From assembly GCA_040223615.1 (NCBI GenBank), contig JAVKFY010000081.1:1-64000 (forward strand): a DNA stretch of 64,000 nt. Reading direction: 5' to 3'. The notes under the pieces were generated by a model. The model had not been told where the DNA came from. It worked only from the letters and a program-made list of their open reading frames with translations, and made no database searches. Of the stretch, positions 57,596-64,000 are shown in pieces. Positions within the stretch are counted from its first letter, which is position 1, and each line of letters begins with the position of its first letter. Made by a program: the position numbers and the translations under genes. This stretch comes from JAVKFY01 sp040223615 (GTDB lineage Bacteria; Pseudomonadota; Alphaproteobacteria; GCA-2731375).

Positions 57596-58057
57596 ATGAG
57601 CAAGACGCGCGCACAGCCGGCCGCCGAGGGCGCCGGCGAGACTGACGACTACGTCCTTGAAGACCAGGTCGGCCACCTGCTGCGCAAGGCGCACCAGCGC
57701 GCCACCGCGATCTTCCAGACCACCATCGGCGACCCGTCGATCACCCCGATGCAGTACGCCGCGCTGGTTCGCCTGTACCAGATGGGCGAACAGCCGCAGA
57801 CTCAGCTCGGTCGCCGCACGGCGATGGACCCGGCGACGATCCTGGGCGTGATTCGGCGCCTGAACGAGCGCGCGCTGACCGCCACGCGGCCGGACCCGAG
57901 CGACGGCCGGCGCACGCTGGTGGGCCTGACGTCCGCCGGGCGCGCGCTGGCGGGGACATTGATCGAGAATGGACCGATTGTGTCGTCGGAGACGTTGAAG
58001 CCTTTGGCACCGCAGGAACAGGCGCTGTTCCTGCGCTTCCTCGCAAGGCTGACATGA
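57596..58057 (+). CDS. MarR family transcriptional regulator
   Basis: 153 residues. The winged HTH is TPMQYAALVRLYQMGEQPQT then QLGRRTAMDPATILGVIRRL, and the wing has TATRPDPSDGRRTLVGLTSA. It differs from the hpd regulator in sequence and lies upstream of korA on the same strand. A palindrome GTTA-GTATGCA-TAAC follows it over the -10 region of the korA promoter, suggesting control of korAB. Confidence 0.87.
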   Translation: MSKTRAQPAAEGAGETDDYVLEDQVGHLLRKAHQRATAIFQTTIGDPSITPMQYAALVRLYQMGEQPQTQLGRRTAMDPATILGVIRRLNERALTATRPDPSDGRRTLVGLTSAGRALAGTLIENGPIVSSETLKPLAPQEQALFLRFLARLT

Positions 58058-58079
58058 CGTTTGGTTGAGGCCCGATATC

Positions 58080-58111
58080 TTGACAGGCACCCGATTGTTA
58101 GTATGCATAAC
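58080..58111 (+). promoter_or_regulatory. korA promoter with a candidate MarR operator
   Basis: The -35 is TTGACA (58080-58085); after a 16-base spacer the -10 is TATGCA (58102-58107). GTTA (58097-58100) and TAAC (58108-58111) flank GTATGCA, a palindrome with centre at the -10. The promoter lies 23 bases after the MarR stop. Transcription would start near 58114, leaving a leader of about 245 bases before korA. Confidence 0.5.
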
Positions 58112-58124
58112 AACCTGTGAGACG

Positions 58125-58327
58125 AGGGGCCGAACCCGGCGCGACCCGTGGCCAACCTGGGCGCGGCAAGACCGGGCGGCCCCTGTTGCGCTAGCCGGCA
58201 TCGGTGCATCGGTTGCCGGCGCTCGGGAGTGGGCATGACCACCGCGTCCCAGTGACGCGGGCGGGGCCCGATACCCGAAGCGGATGCCGCGGTGCATGTG
58301 TGAGGAACGCCGTCCAGCCATGACGGC
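58125..58327 (+). ncRNA. structured 5' leader of korAB
   Basis: Four hairpins. H1 (58125-58184) pairs AGGGGCCG with CGGCCCCT, then CCCGG with CCGGG, CGCG with CGCG and CCC with GGG, closed by an 11-nt loop. H2 pairs GCCGGCA (58194-58200) with TGCCGGC (58214-58220). H3 pairs CCGCGTC (58242-58248) with GACGCGG (58254-58260) over a 5-nt loop. H4 pairs GCCGTC (58309-58314) with GACGGC (58322-58327). CACCGCG at 58240-58246 can instead pair with CGCGGTG at 58288-58294, excluding H3. It does not match a riboswitch class that I recognise. Only the structure is seen; function as a regulator is inference. Confidence 0.45.
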
Positions 58328-58357
58328 AGCCAAAGAGCGAACCAGAGGCCCAGAAGA

Positions 58358-60223
58358 ATGACCACCGCCTTGAAGGTGACGCCGAAAGAGACGCCGCGTC
58401 AGGAGCTTGAGTCAGTCGTTGTCCGTTTCGCTGGCGATTCCGGCGACGGCATGCAGCTCACCGGCAGCCAGTTCACGCTGGCGACCGCGCTGGCCGGCAA
58501 CGACCTGGCGACGTTCCCCGACTTCCCGGCCGAGATTCGCGCCCCGATCGGCACGACCTTCGGCGTCAGCGCGTTCCAGATCAATTTCGGCAGCCGCAAG
58601 ATCGCCACCTCCGGCGATGCGCCCGACGTGCTGGTGGCGATGAACCCGGCCGCGCTCAAGGTGAACCTTGGCGACGTGAAGTCCGGCGGCCACGTCATCC
58701 TCGACGTCGGCACCTTCAACGAGCGCAATCTGAAGAAGGCCGGCTATGACGCCGACCCGCGCTCCGACGGCTCGCTCGACGACTACCAGGTGCTGGAGAT
58801 CGACATCTCCAAGTTCACGCTGGAAGCCGTGAAGGGCATGGGCGTGACCAACAAGGAAGCGCTGCGCTCCAAGAACCTGTGGACGCTCGGCCTGATCTAC
58901 TGGATGTACGACCGCGACCGCAGCCCGACCGTCAAGTGGCTGGAAGGCAAGTTCGCCAAGCGGCCGGACATCGCGCAGACCAACATCGCCGCGCTGAATG
59001 CCGGCCACGCCTTTGGCGAGACCGCCGAGCTGCCCGGCTTCGCCGGGTTCAGCGTGGCGCCGGCGACCATCGCGCCGGGCCTGTACCGCACCGTCACCGG
59101 CGCCGAGGCGATCTCCTGGGGCCTGGTCGCGGGCACCCAGCTCGCCGACGTGAAGCTGACCTTCGCCTCCTATCCGATAACCCCGGCCTCCTCGATCCTG
59201 CACGTGCTCGCCGGCATGAAGCAGTTCGGCATCACCACCTTCCAGGCCGAGGACGAGATCGCCGCCGCCTGTGCCGCGATCGGCGCCAGCTACGCCGGTT
59301 CGCTCGGCGTGACGTCGAGTTCCGGTCCCGGCGTGGCCCTGAAGATGGAAGCCATCGGGCTGGCGATCTCCACCGAGCTGCCGTTGGTGGTGGTGAACTC
59401 GCAGCGCGCCGGCCCGTCGACCGGCCTGCCGACCAAGACCGAGCAGTCCGACCTGTACCAGGCGGTGTTCGGCCGCAACGCCGACGCGCCGCTGGTGGTG
59501 CTGGCGACGCGCTCGCCGGCCGACTGTTTCGACACCGCGATCGAGGCGGTGCGGCTGGCCACCAAGTACATGACCCCGGTGATGCTGTTGACCGACGGCT
59601 ACCTGGCGAACGCGTCGGAGCCGTGGCTGATCCCGGACATGGACAGCTACGAGCCGTTCCCGGTCAAGTTCCATACCGAGACCGAGGGCTTCCATCCGTT
59701 CCAGCGCGACGAAACCACGCTGGCGCGGGTCTGGGCCGTGCCGGGCACGCCGGGCCTGGAACACCGCATCGGCGGCATCGAGAAAAGCTACGACAGCGGC
59801 CACATCTCCTACGAGCCTGACAACCACCAGAAGATGACCGACACCCGCAAGGGCAAGATCGACGGCATCGCCAACGATATTCCCGAGCAGACGGTGGAAC
59901 AGGGCAACGACAGCGGCGCCCTGGCGGTGGTCGGCTGGGGATCGACCTACGGCCCGATCAGCCGCGCCGTCGGCAACATGCAGGGCCGTGGCCTCGACGT
60001 CAGCCACATCCACCTGCGCCACATCTGGCCGCTGCCGCGCAACCTGGGCGACCTGCTGCGAGGCTACAAGCAGGTGCTGGTGCCGGAGATGAACACCGGC
60101 CAGCTGGTCACCGTGCTGCGCGCGGAATACCTGGTCGATGCCCAGGGCCTGAACAAGGTTTCCGGCAAGCCGTTCAAGATCACCGAGATCGAAGACGCGA
60201 TCGCCGCACGCTTGGAGAACTGA
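58358..60223 (+). CDS. korA: 2-oxoacid:ferredoxin oxidoreductase subunit alpha (KorA type)
   Basis: 621 residues. It is the fused gamma-alpha form. The N-terminal gamma domain has VVRFAGDSGDGMQLTGSQFT and ATFPDFPAEIRAPIGTTFGV; the alpha domain contains YPITPASSILH, FQAEDEIAAACAAIGASYAG and SSSGPGVALKMEAIG, with HLRHIWPLP near the end. It decarboxylates a 2-oxoacid, probably 2-oxoglutarate, to the CoA ester and reduces ferredoxin. It lies after a long structured leader and 3 bases upstream of korB. Confidence 0.92.
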   Translation: MTTALKVTPKETPRQELESVVVRFAGDSGDGMQLTGSQFTLATALAGNDLATFPDFPAEIRAPIGTTFGVSAFQINFGSRKIATSGDAPDVLVAMNPAALKVNLGDVKSGGHVILDVGTFNERNLKKAGYDADPRSDGSLDDYQVLEIDISKFTLEAVKGMGVTNKEALRSKNLWTLGLIYWMYDRDRSPTVKWLEGKFAKRPDIAQTNIAALNAGHAFGETAELPGFAGFSVAPATIAPGLYRTVTGAEAISWGLVAGTQLADVKLTFASYPITPASSILHVLAGMKQFGITTFQAEDEIAAACAAIGASYAGSLGVTSSSGPGVALKMEAIGLAISTELPLVVVNSQRAGPSTGLPTKTEQSDLYQAVFGRNADAPLVVLATRSPADCFDTAIEAVRLATKYMTPVMLLTDGYLANASEPWLIPDMDSYEPFPVKFHTETEGFHPFQRDETTLARVWAVPGTPGLEHRIGGIEKSYDSGHISYEPDNHQKMTDTRKGKIDGIANDIPEQTVEQGNDSGALAVVGWGSTYGPISRAVGNMQGRGLDVSHIHLRHIWPLPRNLGDLLRGYKQVLVPEMNTGQLVTVLRAEYLVDAQGLNKVSGKPFKITEIEDAIAARLEN

Positions 60224-60226
60224 GCG

Positions 60227-61255
60227 ATGAACGCCCCCGCCACCGTCGAGAAGTTGCAGCCCAAGGATTACGCCACCGACCAGGAGGTGCGCTGGTGCCC
60301 CGGTTGCGGCGACTACGCCATCCTGAAGGGCGTGCAGAAGGCCATGGCCGACATGCAGGCCGACCCGGCCAAGACCGTGTTCGTGTCCGGCATTGGCTGC
60401 GCCGCGCGCTTCCCCTACTACATGGCGACCTACGGCTTCCACACCATCCACGGCCGCGCCCCGGCCTTCGCCACCGGCATCAAGCTGGCCAACCCGGAGC
60501 TCGACGTCTGGGTGGTCGGCGGCGACGGCGACAACTTGTCGATCGGCGGCAACCACCTGATGCACATCCTGCGCCGCAACGTCGATGTGCAGATGCTGCT
60601 GTTCAACAACGAGATTTACGGCCTCACCAAGGGCCAGTACTCGCCGACCAGCCGCGTCGGCACGCGCTCGCCGTCGACTCCGGCCGGCTCGGTCGACTCG
60701 CCGGTGTCCGCTACCCAGTTCGCGCTTGGCGTCAACGCCCGCTTCGTGGCCCGCGCCGTCGACACGCAGCAGAAGCAGATGCCCGGCATCCTGGCCCGCG
60801 CCAAGGCGCACAAGGGCGCTTCCTTCGTCGAGATCTTCCAGAACTGCATCGTCTACAACGACGGCGTGTTCGATCGCTTCACCGACAAGTCGGTGGTCGC
60901 CGATGCCCAGATTTACGTCGAGCACGGCAAGCCGCTGCTGTTCGGCAAGGACAACGACAAAGGGCTGCGGCTGGACCCGAAGACCCTGACGCTGGCCGTG
61001 GTCACGCTCGGCCAGGACGGCGTCAGCGAGGACGACATTCTGGTACACGACGAGACCAACAAGGCGATGGCCCAGCTGCTCGCCGCGATGGAGCCGCCGG
61101 ACTTCCCGGTCGCCATCGGCGTGCTGTACTGCAACCCGGCCGGGACCTCATACGAAGCGGCGGTGCGCGGGCAGATCGAGGCGGCCTCGGCGAACGGCAA
61201 GGCGCCGTCGCTGAACGACGTCCTGCGTCGCGGCAGCACCTGGTCGGTCGACTGA
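60227..61255 (+). CDS. korB: 2-oxoacid:ferredoxin oxidoreductase subunit beta (KorB type)
   Basis: 342 residues, the TPP-binding subunit. It has WCPGCGDYAILKGVQKAMAD with cysteines for the iron-sulfur centre, the TPP motif GGDGDNLSIGGNHLMHILRR, and FNNEIYGLTKGQYSPTSRVG typical of KorB. The substrate is not fixed by sequence, but the subunit architecture fits 2-oxoglutarate oxidoreductase. A strong intrinsic terminator lies 27 bases beyond the stop. Confidence 0.92.
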   Translation: MNAPATVEKLQPKDYATDQEVRWCPGCGDYAILKGVQKAMADMQADPAKTVFVSGIGCAARFPYYMATYGFHTIHGRAPAFATGIKLANPELDVWVVGGDGDNLSIGGNHLMHILRRNVDVQMLLFNNEIYGLTKGQYSPTSRVGTRSPSTPAGSVDSPVSATQFALGVNARFVARAVDTQQKQMPGILARAKAHKGASFVEIFQNCIVYNDGVFDRFTDKSVVADAQIYVEHGKPLLFGKDNDKGLRLDPKTLTLAVVTLGQDGVSEDDILVHDETNKAMAQLLAAMEPPDFPVAIGVLYCNPAGTSYEAAVRGQIEAASANGKAPSLNDVLRRGSTWSVD

Positions 61256-61281
61256 ATCCTGCCGACGGCGACGATCCAGAA

Positions 61282-61305
61282 GGGCCGCCTCCGGGCGGCC
61301 CTTTT
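61282..61305 (+). terminator. intrinsic terminator after korB
   Basis: GGGCCGCC (61282-61289), loop TCCG, GGCGGCCC (61294-61301), then TTTT (61302-61305): an 8-bp GC-rich stem and T-run, ending the korAB transcript before the reductase gene. Confidence 0.88.
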
Positions 61306-61402
61306 CGTTGCCGCGCCGCGACCGGGTTACGGGTTTGAGACGCCCGCCGCCATGGGCTAGGTTTCCCTCGCTACCAATGCGTGGGTGAGAGCGGGGAAAA
61401 CC

Positions 61403-62716
61403 ATGCCAGTAAGCGTTGCCATCGTCGGCTCGGGGCCGAGCGGCTACTACACGGCCGATGCCTTGTTGAAGGCCGACCTGGATGTTCGGATCGACGTCAT
61501 CGAGCGGCTGCCGGCGCCTTTCGGCCTGATCCGCTATGGCGTCGCGCCGGACCACCAGACCACCAAGAACGTGCAACGCGCCTTCGACAAGACCGCGCAG
61601 AGCGACGGCGTCGGCTACTACGGCAATGTCGAGATCGGCCGCGACATTTCGGTCGACGAACTGCGCAGCTTATACGATGCCGTGGTGTTCGCCGTCGGCT
61701 CGCCCTACGACCGCAAGCTCGGCATCCCCGGCGAGGACAAGCAGGGCGTGCTCGGCTCGGCCGAGTTCGTCGGCTGGTACAACGCGCATCCCGATTTCCG
61801 CGACCTCGACCCGCCGCTCGATACCGAGAACGTGGTGGTGATCGGCGTCGGCAACGTCGCCATCGACATCGCCCGCGTGCTGGTCAAGACCCGTGAGGAG
61901 ATGCAGGAGAGCGACATCGTCGACTACTCGCTCGACGCCATCCAGGCCTCGCCGATCACCGACGTCTACATGCTGGGCCGGCGTGGGCCGGTGGAGGCCA
62001 AGTTCACCAACGTCGAGTTGCGCGAGATGGGCAAGCTGGAGAACGCCGTCTCGATCGTCGACGCCGACCAACTCCCCGACGGGGTCGTCGACGACAGCCT
62101 GTCGGACCGCGATCGCCGCCTGAAGGAACGCAACCTCGCTACCCTGAAGGAGTTCATCGCGTTCAAGCCGGACGACAAGCCCAAGCGCGTGCACTTCCAC
62201 TTCTACGCCACGCCGGTGGAAATCCTCGGCGGCGAGCGGGTCGAGGCGGTGAAGGTGGAGCGCACCAAGGTCGAGAACGGTCGCGCCGTCGGCACTGGCG
62301 AGTTCTACGAGATTCCCTGCAGCCTGGTGCTCGCCGCCATCGGCTACCAGTCGATGCCGCTCGACGGCGTGCCGTTCGACGAGCGCGGCGGCGTGTTCGC
62401 GAATGACGACGGCCGCATCGCCAATGGCGTCTACGCCGCCGGCTGGGTCAAGCGCGGCCCGACCGGCGTCATCGCCACCAACCGCCCCGACGGCCAAAAC
62501 GCCGCCAAGCTGATCGCCGAGGACTTCGCCGGCGGCGGTACCAAGCCCGGACGCGAGGCGCTGGAGGCGGCGCTGCAGGCCAAGGGCGTGCGCTGGGTCG
62601 GCTATCCCGACTGGCTGAAGCTGAACGAGCATGAGGTCGGTAACGCCCGCCCCGGCTCACCGCGCGCCAAGGTCGCCCGCGTGGCAGACATGCTGGCTGT
62701 GATCGACGGCGGTTGA
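61403..62716 (+). CDS. ferredoxin/flavodoxin--NADP reductase, adrenodoxin-reductase type
   Basis: 437-residue FAD enzyme of the FprA/adrenodoxin reductase class. The N-terminus has VAIVGSGPSGYYTADALLKA (FAD), then PFGLIRYGVAPDHQTTKNV, the NADP segment VVIGVGNVAIDIARVL and YAAGWVKRGPTGVIATNRPD. It moves electrons between NADP(H) and ferredoxin. It follows korAB, a ferredoxin reducer, and could connect korAB, iorAB and the P450 to the NADP pool (inference). The ATG at 61403 is preferred over a GTG at 61385. Confidence 0.92.
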   Translation: MPVSVAIVGSGPSGYYTADALLKADLDVRIDVIERLPAPFGLIRYGVAPDHQTTKNVQRAFDKTAQSDGVGYYGNVEIGRDISVDELRSLYDAVVFAVGSPYDRKLGIPGEDKQGVLGSAEFVGWYNAHPDFRDLDPPLDTENVVVIGVGNVAIDIARVLVKTREEMQESDIVDYSLDAIQASPITDVYMLGRRGPVEAKFTNVELREMGKLENAVSIVDADQLPDGVVDDSLSDRDRRLKERNLATLKEFIAFKPDDKPKRVHFHFYATPVEILGGERVEAVKVERTKVENGRAVGTGEFYEIPCSLVLAAIGYQSMPLDGVPFDERGGVFANDDGRIANGVYAAGWVKRGPTGVIATNRPDGQNAAKLIAEDFAGGGTKPGREALEAALQAKGVRWVGYPDWLKLNEHEVGNARPGSPRAKVARVADMLAVIDGG

Positions 62717-62822
62717 ACCGGGCGCGGATTGGCGCTATTCCTATTGCCGTCGGGGCTCACTGCGGCCGCCCCGTCAGGCATTCGCCCAAGCGCCGCTCCG
62801 CTAGCCATGCGGAGAGGAAGCT

Positions 62823-63610
62823 ATGGGCGATTTCTTTATCTCCATCCCCGAACTGATGACGCGCATCGGCACGCCAGGCGCGCCGATGTTGATCGATGCC
62901 CGCCGTGCATCGGCCTACGCCGAGGCTGACAGAATCTTGCCGGCAGCGCTGTGGCGCGACAATGGCGGGGTTGATGCCTGGGCCCCGCCAGCCGGCACCG
63001 AGGTCGTGGTCTACTGCGTACACGGACACAATGTGAGCCAGTCGACGGTGACCCAGCTCAGAGCCCGCGGCGTGCGCGCGCGAACCCTGGCCGGCGGCAT
63101 CGAGGGCTGGATCGCGGCCGGCGGGCCGACCATCCTGAAGGCGCCGCGCGCGCACCGCTGGGTCACCCGCATGTTGCCGAAGATCGACCGCATCGCCTGT
63201 CCCTGGTTCATCCGCCGCTTCGTCGACCCGACGGCGAAGATCATGTTCGTGGAAGGCGCGTGGGTGGGCGACGTCGCGACCGAGTTCGATGCCGTGCCGT
63301 TCGACATCGTCGGCGTCGACTTCAGCCATGATGGCGACAAGTGCAGCTTCGATGCCTTCCTCGACCGCTTCGGCATCGACGATTCGGCGCTGAACGACCT
63401 GGCGCTGATCGTCCGCGGCGCCGACACCGGGCGGCCCGACCTGGCACCGGAAGCCGCCGGCCTGCTCGCCGTCTCGCTCGGCATCTCCGCCATGGCCGGT
63501 GGCGACGACGAGGCGGCGTTGCAGCGCGGCTTCGCGGTCTACGACGCGCTCTACGCCTGGCGCCGGCATGCCGCCAAGGAGGCGCACGGCTGGCCGCCCG
63601 CGGCCGCAGC

Positions 63611-63614
<4 letters not shown>
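62823..63614 (+). CDS. chromate resistance protein ChrB-like, with rhodanese domain
   Basis: 263 residues. A rhodanese-like N-terminus (PMLIDARRASAYAEADRILP ... VVVYCVHGHNVSQSTVTQLR, with the Cys in CVHGHN) is followed by the ChrB C-terminal domain (RWVTRMLPKIDRIACPWFIR then RFVDP, FDIVGVDFSHDGDKCSFDAF). ChrB-type proteins regulate or support chromate export. Its stop overlaps the ATG of chrA by 4 bases. The start has GAGAGGAAGC upstream. Confidence 0.87.

Positions 63615-64000
<386 letters not shown>

Overview
The window is high-GC DNA from an alphaproteobacterium, most likely of the Rhodospirillales type. Evidence for this is the gene order purM-purN / DUF2066-pgsA-perM-hdaA ... ppk1-ppx / rnd / aspS, an NDUFA12-like accessory subunit of complex I beside mlaD and a DUF2155 gene, aat-accC-accB-aroQ, a B12-dependent (class II) ribonucleotide reductase, and HWE-type sensory kinases. 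This is ordinary chromosome with some accessory patches. No rRNA, tRNA, CRISPR array, phage or intact transposase gene was seen.

Layout. 1-14.5 kb: purine synthesis (purN cut by the left edge, purM), a cotranslated envelope/replication-control run (DUF2066, CDP-alcohol phosphatidyltransferase, AI-2E-type permease, HdaA), an SDR and a DUF2147 protein, polyphosphate kinase and exopolyphosphatase, RNase D (tail overlapping ppx on the other strand), a secreted coiled-coil protein and aspS. 14.5-23.9 kb: a cNMP-binding/acyltransferase-like fusion, nrdJ, an HWE histidine kinase split by one in-frame TAG, a receiver protein, NDUFA12, mlaD and DUF2155. This segment is bracketed by two inverted copies of a 274-bp element. 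23.8-29.9 kb: aat, accC, accB, aroQ, a fused ThiS-ThiG, a SprA-like protein, DUF3750 and a cupin. 29.8-37.7 kb: a MarR-controlled tyrosine/homogentisate pathway (hpd, hmgA, fumarylacetoacetate hydrolase), then a nucleoside hydrolase, an amidase and small genes. 37.8-46.8 kb: OsmC, two tandem RTX proteins, an ene-reductase, pyrE, an alpha/beta hydrolase and a flavin monooxygenase, then a small accessory patch (AT-rich HNH protein plus a toxin-antitoxin pair). 46.9-64 kb: desaturase, PAS protein, indolepyruvate:ferredoxin oxidoreductase with a thioesterase, a 2OG oxygenase, P450, a cyclase-family hydrolase, a second MarR, korAB with a long structured leader, a ferredoxin/NADP reductase, and chromate resistance genes chrB-chrA (cut by the right edge).

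How the genes work together. Aromatic amino acid catabolism appears twice: tyrosine via 4-hydroxyphenylpyruvate and homogentisate, and an aryl-pyruvate route through IorAB that would give aryl-acetyl-CoA, with a thioesterase gene overlapping iorB. Two ferredoxin-dependent 2-oxoacid oxidoreductases (IorAB, KorAB) and a ferredoxin-NADP reductase imply a ferredoxin-centred redox link. ppk1/ppx make and remove polyphosphate.

Most notable: both copies of the 274-bp element lie exactly in the 7-nt loop of an 8-bp-stem palindrome (REP-like), with that loop duplicated on both sides. This looks like a small non-autonomous mobile element that targets REP hairpin loops. In the second copy the element end supplies the likely start codon of the downstream gene. 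The korA leader (about 245 nt) can form several strong, partly mutually exclusive hairpins and is a candidate regulatory RNA.
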